From the NCBI GenBank assembly GCA_004352715.1, contig SCFE01000044.1:1134402-1198401 (forward strand): a DNA stretch of 64,000 nucleotides, given 5' to 3'. Shown piece by piece: positions 24,450-34,800 of the stretch (position 1 is the stretch's first letter; every line of letters starts with the position of its first letter). The notes under the pieces were generated by a model. It saw only the letters and a list, made by a program, of their open reading frames with translations. It was not told the origin of the DNA and ran no database searches. This DNA comes from Hofstenia miamia (taxonomy: Eukaryota > Xenacoelomorpha > Acoela). Both the position numbers and the translations under genes were made by a program.

Positions 24450-24618
24450 CTGCTATGAAACAGTTGTGCTGGGGAGAATTGACTGAATACTAAAGGTGTA
24501 TTGTTATAATCCAATAATGAAAGCCGGAAGTCATTCCCCTTCTTAAATAGACTTTTAAACGTTTTTACTCCTTTCTCGGCGAGTCCGTTGAATTGGGGGT
24601 ACTTTGGGATGCTGTTGG

Positions 24619-25038
24619 TTACCTTAATTCAAGCTGATGTGCAAATTCTTTAAATTCCATAGAACCAAATGGATTGTTATCAGCAACGATCTTATCAGGA
24701 ATTCTGTGTACTGATATCAGGTCTTTGAATCTTTCCTGTATTGCATATGTACTCTTTCCATTAACTTTGCAGCACTGTAGATATCTGGAAAAATAGTCAA
24801 AACATATCAAAAATGTTATATTTGAGATTTCGGCAATATCTAAAGCAATTTTTTGAAAGGGAAAGTCTGGCCTTCTGTGTAGTATTAATGTTTCTCGTTG
24901 GTTATTAGGTTGGTGCATTTTACAATGATTACAATTTGAAACAAATTGTTCTATATCTTTAGAGATATTAGGCCAAAATAAAAATTGTCTTGCATATTCC
25001 TTTGTTTTGAGGATTCCCACATGTCCTCGATGTATCAA
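24619..25038 (-). pseudogene. Gypsy copy 2 integrase zinc finger and catalytic core
   Basis: A 139-residue open stretch. The HHCC finger is visible (HRGHVG...CNHCK). The core follows with the first Asp in IALDI and the second in VADNNPFGS, followed by MEFKEFA, where the E of the D,D,E triad is expected. The enzyme inserts the cDNA copy into the host genome. The frame ends soon after the second Asp region, so the domain is truncated. Confidence 0.85.
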
Positions 25039-25056
25039 TGAAAGAACCTGTTTTCA

Positions 25057-25299
25057 CTATGACTTCGAAATATACACCTTTCCTTGTTTCATTATGTAGC
25101 CTTCCTTACAATAAATTTCATGCCTTATTTTATGCAGATGTTTTTGCTCTGCAGAATGAAGTAATCTTTTCTCGTGCGACTCAGAATTAATTAACTTTAG
25201 CATTTCTCTAGCGTCTTTGTCGTCTTCTGTTTGCCGTTTGATCTTCTCCAAATCCAAAATTTTGTCAGAAATTTCTACTGTATGAATTGCCACAGACAA
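25057..25299 (-). pseudogene. Gypsy copy 2 RNase H-integrase connection
   Basis: An 80-residue stretch starting MSVAIHTVEISDKILDLEKI and ending KQGKVYISKS, nearly identical to 3011-3211 in copy 1. It leads into the integrase zinc finger but is separated from it by a short frame break near 25040. Confidence 0.7.
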
Positions 25300-25302
25300 C
25301 TT

Positions 25303-25690
25303 TTATTCTATATCGCTGCTTTTGATCTTTGGTAAGCTCGATCTTGAAAGAGCATCAGGTAAAACCACTCTTCCCGGTTTATATAATACTATTTTTAGTG
25401 AAGGATATCTTTGGAGGATAACAAAAAGTTTTTGTACCCTTGGTGGGCATGTATTGAGCGTCTTGTGTTGTAGGGGTTCAGAGAGCTTATGATCCATTTC
25501 AATTGATATGCTTCGTCCATATGTATACTGATCGAAGTGATCGCAAGCGTAAGTGATTGCCAATAATTCCTTCTCTATCTGGGCGTAATTTTGTTCGCTA
25601 GGTGTCATTGAACGCACGGCGTATGCAACAGGTTTACTTTCTTGCAACTCAGGCTCTAAGTGCAAAATTGGATGCACCAGTCTGAATCCT
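25303..25690 (-). pseudogene. Gypsy copy 2 RNase H domain with altered first catalytic residue
   Basis: An open frame runs through VAYAVRSMTPSEQNYAQIEK, ELLAITYACDHFDQYTYGR, MDHKLSEPL and VVLPDALSRSS, the standard gypsy RNase H layout. At the start (about 25675-25690) the motif reads QTGAS where copy 1 has QTDAS. The first catalytic aspartate has therefore become glycine by a single base change. The second motif is MDH instead of TDH. Confidence 0.8.
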
Positions 25691-25879
25691 TATCGGTTTG
25701 TAGTTATCAAAATGTCTTAGGGTGGGTCTTGAAGATAAACATAAAACTATCCTTTGTAGTGCTGAAGATTGTTGCTCCGTCCACTCAAAGGGTATATCTT
25801 TTTTTCAGTAGGCATCTCATTGATGCAGTTATGTAACGTAATTTGGAATAAATTCCGATAAGTAGTTTGCCATAATTAG

Positions 25880-26305
25880 TCATTGGAGTGACATTTTGTC
25901 ATCTGGCGGCTTTAAGTTTTTTATTACATTCACTTTCTCTGGATCGGGAAAAAACCCATTTTCGTTGACAACAAATCCCAAATATTTTATAGAGGTCCTC
26001 ATTAGCTGTATTTTGCTTTTGTTAAATTTAATATTTCTTGCTCTTGAGCGGCTGAGTACAGCTTTTAAAGTTTTGAAATGATTTTCTCGTGAATCTGTTG
26101 CAATGCATATGTCATCATGTAGGGCAATCACATTCTGAATATCACCAAAATTACAATCCACCATAGGTTGAGATTCATGAGCTGCTGATGCCAAACCAAA
26201 CGGCAATCTTTTCAAGGCATATTTAGCAAAGGACGTGTTAAAGGTACACAGAAGTGAAGATCTTTCCGTTAATGGTATGTGCCAGTAATAATTGGATAGA
26301 TCCAC
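25880..26305 (-). pseudogene. Gypsy copy 2 reverse transcriptase palm
   Basis: A 141-residue stretch with MDLSNYYWHIPL (motif A), LPFGLASAAHESQP (motif B region), IALHDDICIATDS (motif C with LHDD in place of YxDD) and IKYLGFVVNENGF. It is nearly identical to copy 1 at 3672-4226. The frame breaks on both sides. Confidence 0.85.
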
Positions 26306-26390
26306 TACCGTAAAAAACTTTCTCCTATTAAAGAATTATTTTAATCTTACAGGAGAAGGGGATAATGGTACTCACGTATGATCTATCTGC

Positions 26391-26630
26391 TTAAGCATTT
26401 AACCTTTCAACAATTACCATTCTTCCAACCCATTGTGTTGGCTCCTCGATCTTTCTTATTATGTCTGCGTCTTCAAGGTCTTGCAGCTTTTGCTTTAGTT
26501 TCGGTATTACAGTTAAAGGGTACCTCCTTGGTGGGTGCATGACAAGTCTTGCAGGATCAATTAAGGAGATTTCATATGGTTCTTCTACGTTGCCATATCC
26601 AATAAAGACATCTTTGAATTTGTAAAACAA
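26391..26630 (-). pseudogene. Gypsy copy 2 RT N-terminal region (fingers)
   Basis: A 79-residue stretch with HPPRRYPLTVIPKLKQKLQD, LEDADIIRKIEEPTQWVGRM and VIVER. This matches the P.R..P......v...L..L...gII...ePt.W.s..V.V block of gypsy RTs. Right after VIVER the frame stops. The next block (fingers to motif A) is shortened by about 15 codons and shifted. The same lesion can be read at the equivalent place of copy 1 up to its gap. Confidence 0.8.
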
Positions 26631-26634
26631 ATTT

Positions 26635-26998
26635 TCAAAGTCTTTTGGCCCAGCATTGATTAAATGCTGTATTGAAAACTTCCGAGCCTGAACCGAAAAG
26701 AAAAATTCTTTGTTGGTTTCTGTATGGTATGCACTTCGTTGTCTTTAGGTGACTTGAATAGTCACTGAGCAGGTCTGCTCTTAGTGAAGAATCTAGTCCT
26801 AGAATTTGTTTTGAATTAGTGCTCACTACCAGAAATTTCGTCTTAAGTTTCATATTATTTCGGCCTAAGATTATTGGCAGCTTAACTTCTCCCATTACTG
26901 GAATTTTCTGTCCACCACATCGTTAATTTTCCATTCTCACGATAAATTTGCAGTTTTGATTGATTGCGTTTTTCTATTTCATTAAACACTGAGACGGG
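26635..26998 (-). pseudogene. Gypsy copy 2 protease C-terminal part and linker
   Basis: The - strand from the left edge of the hAT insertion reads VFNEIEKRNQSKLQIY, then ILGRNNMKLKTKFLVVSTNS and ILGLD. This fits the second half of a gypsy retropepsin and its flap and ILG..ll region. The N-terminal half with the active site lies across the hAT insertion at 31443-31480. Confidence 0.65.
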
Positions 26999-28070
26999 TA
27001 ATACCTTACATCAGAGATGGAATCGGATCCAAAATTTTCCGATCCGGATCCGAAGCTTCATAATCCGGATCCGATTCGATCCGAATTTTTAAAAGAATTT
27101 TAATCTTCGATCCGAAACGGATCCGAATATAAATAAGTATTCTTACAACAAATAAACATGGACTTAAAAATATATTTACGTTTTTTTTTCAAATGTCAAA
27201 TAAAATTTTATGTACTTAAGCACTGTCGTGAGACATATAGGAGATATACCTGAGAGCACAGGATCGCGTTTAGCTGAGGTATTAGAGAATAGGACTACTT
27301 ACGCAATAGTGCATGCAAATCAACTCAAATGTAGTGAATCCTACCATAGGTTAAAAATGTGTTGAAAAATCAATTTTAAATTTGGAAATAATACAATACA
27401 ATCAAATTCTCTTCTAATACTATAATCTAATACACTCAATTTTGTTCAGCAAACCATAAAATTCAAGAATTGTTTTTGGCAACGATCAAAAAATGTGCTG
27501 GGCGTGGCCCTCAATTTTCTGCCAATGTCCATTTATGTTTAAAATAGATTGTTTCTTTATCTGTAAGTGTCCACACATAAGAAGCAAATCAGTTTCTGAC
27601 TTTGATTATGAGTGGAAATTGATTATTGCTCTGCCAAAATTCCAACAAATTCATTTCTTGGCTTATTTGTATGCTTTCTAGCAATCAAACTCCTTAAAAT
27701 TGTCATCAACTACAATCACAATATATTTAAAGAGTTTAAATAGTTTAGATATGATCTTCCTATTAATTTTTCTGTGTCCAAATCCAAAATCACCATTTTG
27801 CAATGTTACTATGAATTGAAAACTAGAAGATACAATTTACTTCAAAATTGCAGCTAAAACGATGAAAACAAGCATGGCCGAAACAATGGCATATTAAAGA
27901 ACCCAAGACAAAAGCACTTGGAACAGGAACATCACAAGTTTGAAACATTATGTGTGGAAGTCGAAAGAAAAAATATAACGCCTATATTGATAAATATTAA
28001 CTATTAACCCAATAAACGAGATTGCAAAGAATTTATTGACTTTAAGATAAATGAAGTACAAAATGCATTA

Positions 28071-28493
28071 TTGGGCAATAATGATGTCTTATTATTGGGA
28101 GATTATAATATAAACTATCTGATTAAAGTTGAATCACGTCTAATAGATTATTTATGTGATGAACTGCAACTTGATGTGATCAATAAATCCATACCAACCA
28201 GGGAATCAGCTTTAATTGATTACTTCATAGCAAGTTCAGGAACCTACAATACTTTGATGTTCAATTCATTCTCAGACCATAACTTATGCATTTATGTGAC
28301 AAATGAGATCAAAAAAATTTCAAAAAGAAAACAAATTTTAGCCCGCAGTTTTGCTAACTTCAATGAAAGTGACTTTATTAAGCAATTACTGAATGTCAGC
28401 TGGAACTTAATATACACAATGAATGATGCAAATGATGTGTATTTACATTTTGAAACAATTAAATCTATGCTTAAACAAGGTAGCACCATTTAA
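28071..28493 (+). pseudogene. LINE endonuclease C-terminal part
   Basis: A 140-residue stretch beginning in the conserved LLLGDYNIN block of AP-type LINE endonucleases. It continues through the TRESALIDYFIAS block (T...s.iD.i..s) and FSDHNLCIYV (SDH catalytic block). The endonuclease nicks target DNA to prime reverse transcription. Residues after 90 form the linker to RT. The N-terminal half of the endonuclease is missing. Confidence 0.8.
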
Positions 28494-28982
28494 AATCAGG
28501 TATGTCAAAATAGATCATTGTAACTCTATGCATAATACTCAAGTTAAAAGATTAGCTGAAGAAAAGAAAAATGTATGGTTAGAATTAAACAAGGATCGTA
28601 TTGTCTTTAATATTAACATCTATAGGAAAACTAAGAAGAAATATTACAAAATGAAAAACCTGCATAAAGAACAATACGCAAAACGTTTTTATTATAAATT
28701 AGAACAAGCTAAAAATAAGTGGAATTTTATAAATAAATTTTTTAATAAAAAAAGAGCTCGTCAACTAATATTAGTGAAATAAAGGCCAACAATACCAGTA
28801 CTTTACTGCAAAAGATATAGCTACTTAGTTAAATATTGCCTTCAAAGAGATTGGACAGTACAAAGGCAAAGAAGTCAAGTATGAAGATAAAATTGAAAAA
28901 GTTAGTAAAACTTTTAGTTTCGATTTTGTAAACAAAATGGAACTTGAAAAAATGAAATGGCAGTAGTGGTATTCCTGTATTT

Positions 28983-29435
28983 GTGATAAAAAAATATGGT
29001 ACATTTTTCAGTGAGTATTTACTTTTTGCTATAAATTATGCAATTAGAATTTCAAGTTTTCCACAAGGTCTAAAGAGGGCTGATGTTACGCCAAATTATA
29101 AAAAAGGAGATCCCACACTATGCAGAAATTATAGACCAATTTCTATCACGAATCCTATTGCTAAAATTATTGAAAGGTTACTATGCACGCAAATTAATGA
29201 ATTTCTAAGAGTGAATAACATCATATCACCCAATCAATTTGGATTTAGGAAGGGGCTAAGTACCACTGATGCATTATTATCATTTATTGAAAGTACACGG
29301 TTTTATCTCAATGATGGTATCCGCAATAGCGTGGCACTCCTCGATCTCAGCAAAGCATTTGACAGCTTAGATTTTCAAATTTTGGATGATAAATTGAAAA
29401 ATATGGATTTGATAACGACGCAAGAAAACTATTAA
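28983..29435 (+). pseudogene. LINE reverse transcriptase fingers and motif A
   Basis: A 150-residue stretch with PNYKKGDPTLCRNYRPISIT, then QFGFRKGLSTTDALLSFIES and motif A VALLDLSKAFDSLDFQIL. This is the canonical N-terminal RT order of CR1/Jockey-type elements. A stop at 29433 separates it from motif B at 29510. Confidence 0.85.
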
Positions 29436-29527
29436 ATAGCTTTGTGAGTAATAGATAACAACGTGTAAAAATAACAAATGTATTCTCTAGCTATATAAAA
29501 ACTAACAAGGGAGTACCACAGAGCACC

Positions 29528-30124
29528 GTGTTAGGTCCATTGCTTTTTAATTTGTATATCAATGATATCTCTATGCATATACAAGGCAGTGAGGTAAGCC
29601 AGTATGCTGATGATATATGTGTAATCAATAGACACAAAAATCCACAAAGAGCAACAGCAAATTTAAAAGAAAACATCCAGGCAATTGTAAAATACCTCCA
29701 ACAAAACAAGCTGACAATGAATGCTGAAAAGAAGCAGTTTATAATATTTTCCACAAAAAAACATAAAGTTGAAACAAGTGATATCCATATTAGAGTCTCT
29801 GCAGAAGGCCGTGGTATTAAAGGCATGAAATCAGTAAGATACCTGGGTGTTGAAATTGATCAACAATTTAGTTTTGATGGATTCATTCAAGAGAAAATAC
29901 GTAAAATGTCTGCAGGCATCAAGTATTTAAAACAAATCAGGAAAATTACTGAAAGTAAAGTTATTGTAGATGCTCTTGTTCTTGCCCATTACACTTGTGC
30001 TTGTGTACTTCTATGCGATATTAGCTTAGATAAACAACACAGATTAAATAGAGTATTCAACTGGTGCATTTCAGCAATGTTTAGTGTTGATAAATACCAA
30101 ACGGGTGAGAAAATAAAACAATAA
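29528..30124 (+). pseudogene. LINE reverse transcriptase motif B, motif C and thumb
   Basis: The block starts just before with GVPQSTVLGPLLFNLYINDI (29512-29570) and continues to motif C QYADDICVINRHKNP. After it come NKLTMNAEKKQFIIF, the VRYLGVEIDQQFSFDGFIQE block and a C-terminal Y.C.. region. The catalytic Asp pair is intact. A terminal stop at 30122 precedes a further decayed C-terminal tail. Confidence 0.85.
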
Positions 30125-30556
30125 TCAATATTATCACCATTATATTACCCAAAATACGCATGCCTGACAAATCTGTACAAATAAAATCATAATTTAATAC
30201 CAAATAAGACTTTAAGTAAATATGCCAAAATCAACCTACGTACAAAGAAATGCATCAATAGTGTTAAAATCCATAATAGATACTGGAAAGGTGCCTTCAT
30301 CACGAATGCAGCAAAATGTGGAATACTCTTCCTACTTGTGTCAGAACTGCATCTTCTCTGAATTTGTTTAAGAAATTATTAAAGCAGAACCTGCTAGCAA
30401 ATCAATATAAATATGGCTACTCAGTTAAAACAAACTCTTGGCAAAAATATTTAACTTTTTAGTGTTTTGTAAATATTTTGTTATTTTTTGATTTTGTTTT
30501 TATTTGTTTTTAGTTAATTTTAATTTAGAGTTGTAGCATATTTTAGCCTTTGTGTA

Positions 30557-30592
<36 letters not shown>

Positions 30593-31442
30593 TTTGTAAA
30601 TATTATATATATATATATATATATATGTATATGCATACAGTGCTAAATAAAGCTATTAAATAATAAAAAATATAATATTGCGAGACACAAAAAATTGTAG
30701 TAGAGTGCATTATAATCCGTGATAGAAAAAATTATTTATTAAACTAAATTTGAGATTTAAATATAAATTTTGAATTTTTCTTTTCATTGAAATTGGATAC
30801 TAGTTTCGATTACAATTTTAAATTATGTAAAAGCAACATTAAATGATTTAATGCCCTATTATTGATATGCCAAGGGTATGGTTCTATAAAAATGGTTTGT
30901 ATTAGTTATTACAATAATCACGAACCTTCTGAAAACTAAGTTGATCTTGGCATTGCAATTTGCTTATAGTGCAACTTACATGACTTTTTTATAATTATAT
31001 TAGTTTCATTAAATTTTGGCGGTGTTTGCAACAACTAAGGTATTCCATTTGCTTCTCTGTGCTTCTTCTGCATTTCCATTTGCAAGTTTATATAGATGTT
31101 TTTGATTGCTTTACAATTATCTTTTTATGCTATGGCTAACATTAATCGCATTTTCAGATTTAAAATATTCGTCACCAATTTCATAAGTTATTAGAAAGAA
31201 TAACACGGAACCTGTTGTATGAACAATGAAATTCAATTACTAAATTTCACTTAGAATGAGATTGTTAACACACTTAAAGTGGCATCCAATGTAAAAATGT
31301 GCGTAATGTGTAAATTGTGTACTATACACAATTTTTAAAAAATTTTGGATCCGAAACAGATCCGACATTTTCTCAAAATTTAGATCCGATCCGTATTCGA
31401 TCCAAACCGTTCCGAGATCCAATCGGATTCCAGATCTGCGTT

Positions 31443-32206
31443 ACATTGCGCACCTGAATCGACTTTTAAACGTACAGGATAGTTTAGGATTCTAACAAAC
31501 AATAGCTTTGATTTCTTTGTTTGTTAATAAGTTGGGTGGTTGGGAGTTTCGTAGTACGTCCCAATCATGTTCAGAATTTGTATCAGCTTCGCTGGAAATA
31601 TCTTATGCTGAGTTTCCTCAACTTCGTTTAACTGTTGATACGTGTTTCCATTATAATTATTCCGTTGTTGGTATACCCTACATTGTCTTGCAAAATGATT
31701 ATGTTTACAGCATTTTTTGCAGGTCTTTCAAATGCGGGGCAGTTCGTGGCCCTTGCTTGTTTCCGCATTGCCTACAGTTGAATCCGGACGATTTCATTCC
31801 TATTTTACCAAAAGTGATCTTCTTTTAATTGTGTCAATCTCTTGCTTAATCTCATTATCTTCTTCCATTGAGCCATTGATAATTTTTAGTTGATCATGTG
31901 TTTCCTCTGATGCTCTACAAAAGTTAATTGTCTTTTGCAATGTGATGTTTGGTTCTCTCAAGAGCTTCTCTTGCAGCTGGGTACTTCCGTCGTCATTATT
32001 ATTCTGTCTCTAATCATACTATCTTCTAATCGTTCAAAGTTACACCGCTTTGCTCGGATCCGCAGATAGTTAACATGTTGATCTATTTTCATTAATCTTC
32101 TTCCTGCTTGTAGAATTGATATCTTTCAAGTACCTCATATGTGCCGCAAATGAAGTAATCATCAAATTTTTAAATATCATGCTCTAAGATATATTTATTT
32201 TCTGCA
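31443..32206 (-). pseudogene. Gypsy copy 2 gag remnant, CCHC knuckle and protease start
   Basis: Reading the - strand from the 5' LTR, the capsid C-terminal region is recognisable as LQEKLLREPNITLQKTINFC followed by RASEE. A CCHC zinc knuckle CKKCCKHNHFARQC (31680-31721) follows, and the retropepsin active site VDSGAQC lies at 31443-31463. Most of the usual gag N-terminus is absent: only about 0.75 kb separates the LTR and the protease. Frames are broken. Confidence 0.75.
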
Positions 32207-32369
32207 TGTAATGAAGTAAATAAAAACGATTAAGAAATGTATTGTTAAAAGTCATTAACTGTACAAAGCATTTATACTCTAATTTACAAGTACCTTTGTG
32301 ACATTGTGCCAGTCTTTTGGTAACCCCGAGGGAAGGTATTCTTAGTAAACATCTCGACATCTCGGGACA
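32207..32369 (-). repeat. 5' LTR of gypsy copy 2, 20 bp shorter than its partner
   Basis: 163 bp, with the same TGTAATGAAG start and CTCGGGACA end as the 183-bp 3' LTR. It lacks one of two nearby AGTAAACAT repeats and the bases between them. The primer-binding site should lie just left of 32207. The - strand there (TGCAGAAAATAA) does not match a tRNA end I recognise. Confidence 0.85.
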
Positions 32370-32600
32370 TTTTCTAGATATGGACTAATCCATTAAATGG
32401 GATTTCATCAAATCCAATGTATTTAGATAAAACTGTCTTTAGCTTTTCATAATGAATCGTGTCAAGCGCTACTAATAAATCAAGAATATGTAATACACAG
32501 CATGTTCTTTGTCAAGACAAGTCAGAATATAATTACCAACGTTGATATGTGTTGTTTAGTTCGAGTTTAAAGCACGGTATCCTGATAGAGAAACACAATT
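32370..32600 (-). mobile_element. Non-LTR RT fragment B, second copy
   Basis: The sequence matches 1490-1705: ALDTIHYEKLKTVLSKYIGF is again readable on the - strand near 32410-32480, with the LVNNT-type finger block to its right. It abuts the outer edge of the 5' LTR directly. It is a short decayed fragment. Confidence 0.7.
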
Positions 32601-32836
32601 TGAATTGTTACGTGTTAAGTGAACAGTGATTAGTAGGTGAAAAACTTTTTCTAGAACTTCATACATAGCATTTGCTTTAGGATTGGATTATGAATTCTTG
32701 TGAACCTTAAAAGTAATTTAGGATTAAACTAAGCTCGATACTTAGAAAAGCTAGTTAAAAAAATATTTTGCTTAAGATTTTGAACAATGCACAATAAAAT
32801 ATAGTGCATTCTTTTGATTATATATATATATATATA

Positions 32837-33836
32837 NNNNNNNNNNNNNNNNNNNNNNNNNNNNNNNNNNNNNNNNNNNNNNNNNNNNNNNNNNNNNNNN
32901 NNNNNNNNNNNNNNNNNNNNNNNNNNNNNNNNNNNNNNNNNNNNNNNNNNNNNNNNNNNNNNNNNNNNNNNNNNNNNNNNNNNNNNNNNNNNNNNNNNNN
33001 NNNNNNNNNNNNNNNNNNNNNNNNNNNNNNNNNNNNNNNNNNNNNNNNNNNNNNNNNNNNNNNNNNNNNNNNNNNNNNNNNNNNNNNNNNNNNNNNNNNN
33101 NNNNNNNNNNNNNNNNNNNNNNNNNNNNNNNNNNNNNNNNNNNNNNNNNNNNNNNNNNNNNNNNNNNNNNNNNNNNNNNNNNNNNNNNNNNNNNNNNNNN
33201 NNNNNNNNNNNNNNNNNNNNNNNNNNNNNNNNNNNNNNNNNNNNNNNNNNNNNNNNNNNNNNNNNNNNNNNNNNNNNNNNNNNNNNNNNNNNNNNNNNNN
33301 NNNNNNNNNNNNNNNNNNNNNNNNNNNNNNNNNNNNNNNNNNNNNNNNNNNNNNNNNNNNNNNNNNNNNNNNNNNNNNNNNNNNNNNNNNNNNNNNNNNN
33401 NNNNNNNNNNNNNNNNNNNNNNNNNNNNNNNNNNNNNNNNNNNNNNNNNNNNNNNNNNNNNNNNNNNNNNNNNNNNNNNNNNNNNNNNNNNNNNNNNNNN
33501 NNNNNNNNNNNNNNNNNNNNNNNNNNNNNNNNNNNNNNNNNNNNNNNNNNNNNNNNNNNNNNNNNNNNNNNNNNNNNNNNNNNNNNNNNNNNNNNNNNNN
33601 NNNNNNNNNNNNNNNNNNNNNNNNNNNNNNNNNNNNNNNNNNNNNNNNNNNNNNNNNNNNNNNNNNNNNNNNNNNNNNNNNNNNNNNNNNNNNNNNNNNN
33701 NNNNNNNNNNNNNNNNNNNNNNNNNNNNNNNNNNNNNNNNNNNNNNNNNNNNNNNNNNNNNNNNNNNNNNNNNNNNNNNNNNNNNNNNNNNNNNNNNNNN
33801 NNNNNNNNNNNNNNNNNNNNNNNNNNNNNNNNNNNN
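32837..33836. other. Assembly gap of 1000 Ns
   Basis: Exactly 1000 Ns, starting at the end of an AT repeat; the size is probably a placeholder. The missing first (TM1) exon of the downstream channel gene could lie here or further left. Confidence 0.95.
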
Positions 33837-34159
33837 GTGAAGCAAACAAAGACAATGATATCCAACGTTAGTACTCTGTGTCAGTTAGCATCAAATTTAG
33901 ATAAAAAATTTCAAACATATTATAAAAAACTATCAAAAATTTACTAGCTAGTTACCTAATCATTTATATAAAAAGGCTAGAATTAATAGGATAATAAAAA
34001 ATTACCTGGATTTGAATTTGTCTAGGATCTGAATTTTTATGAGATTTTTTTCTACTTTCTTATTTATTCAATTTATATGTATATATGTCAACAGGTAGCC
34101 ATGACATACAATCAAGCCCTGTTTCAAATCGGATGTAGCTGTATGACAAAGTTGGAATT

Positions 34160-34800
34160 GAGTTGGGCCTAAAGTTGGGTCGGGCTGGGAGGGGCAGGCT
34201 TGGGCCTATTTTTTCACTTGGTATTTGAAATACGAAAAAAATTCACTTGAAAATTTTGCAAATGGACAAAACATTCTCTTTAAGTTTAATCAGCCCGGAA
34301 TTGTTGGATAGTGCAATACTTCTGCCATCAAAATTTTGTTTGGTACAAGCAAAGAGCATTTATGAAAATTCCACTTACTTTGTGCTAATATAAGTTGATG
34401 TAAGTTGGCAGAGAATATATAAAAAGTGATATGTTTCCCAAAAAAGAACGACTACACATTCAATGCTATTTGATAGCCAAATGCAATCATTTACAGGAAG
34501 GGTTCAAGTCTGCTCCAGGCCTACGTCCCTGTATGACACGCTTACTGTATAAAGGTTAACAATGCAATTTGAATTTGAACAGAATTGAATTAGCATTTTT
34601 GACGGACTAATGCGGATATGCACCTATGCACATTTTCACTAATACATTATGAAAATTGTCCACTCAAATTCATAGTGTAGTGCTTATGGAACTCTATGAG
34701 GCAAAAGACACTGTTTTTTGTGTAAAAGAAAAATAAATTGGGCCTAAACTGCATTGGGCTGGGCTTATGACCTTTGTCATTTTATTTGAAATGGTGTTAT
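34160..34800 (+). repeat. Pair of GGGCCT/GGGCTGGG-rich direct repeats
   Basis: Two related blocks, about 34162-34233 and 34739-34795, share GTTGGGCCTAAA, GGGCTGGG and a following TATTTGAAAT in the same order and orientation. They stand out by their G content in AT-rich surroundings. They may be fragments of one interspersed repeat family. Confidence 0.45.

Larger units (their letters stand above)
27979..30664 (+). mobile_element. LINE (CR1/Jockey-type) inserted in the hAT-like element
   Basis: It is flanked by AAAAAATATAA at 27968-27978 and 30665-30675, an 11-bp candidate target duplication, though low in complexity. It is 5'-truncated within the endonuclease. It holds a 3' part of the endonuclease, RT with all catalytic motifs recognisable, a C-terminal region, a 3' UTR with two AT repeats (30559-30590, 30605-30626) and a 3' end with AATAAAGC. 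Frameshifts and stops split the coding region into four or more frames. Confidence 0.85.
27012..31438. mobile_element. hAT-like DNA transposon inserted in gypsy protease codons
   Basis: The left end reads CAGAGATGGAATCGGATC and the right end, reverse-complemented, CAGATCTGGAATCCGATT. Both arms then carry many GGATCCGA repeats over about 120 bases, typical subterminal transposase-binding repeats. The target duplication is 8 bp: CCTTACAT at 27004-27011 and CGTTACAT at 31439-31446, differing by one base. The gypsy sequence continues on each side. Without its own LINE insertion the element is about 1.74 kb. No full transposase exists; a - strand scrap at 27490-27680 (FWQSNNQFPLI) may be a relic of the C-terminal domain. 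Confidence 0.85.
23757..32369 (-). mobile_element. Ty3/gypsy LTR retrotransposon, copy 2, with nested insertions
   Basis: The element is on the - strand with its 5' LTR at 32207-32369 and 3' LTR at 23757-23939. Order on the - strand: gag remnant with CCHC knuckle, protease, RT, RNase H, integrase, polypurine tract, LTR. It is split by a hAT-like element (27012-31438). Without that insertion it is about 4.2 kb, short for gypsy, because gag is truncated and part of RT is deleted. Frames are broken throughout, so it is inactive. The flanks of the two LTRs do not show a convincing target duplication. Confidence 0.9.

Noticed and set aside
31508-31828. A 106-codon forward frame inside gypsy copy 2.
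   Set aside because: It is antisense to the gag zinc knuckle region, which has clear motifs on the - strand.
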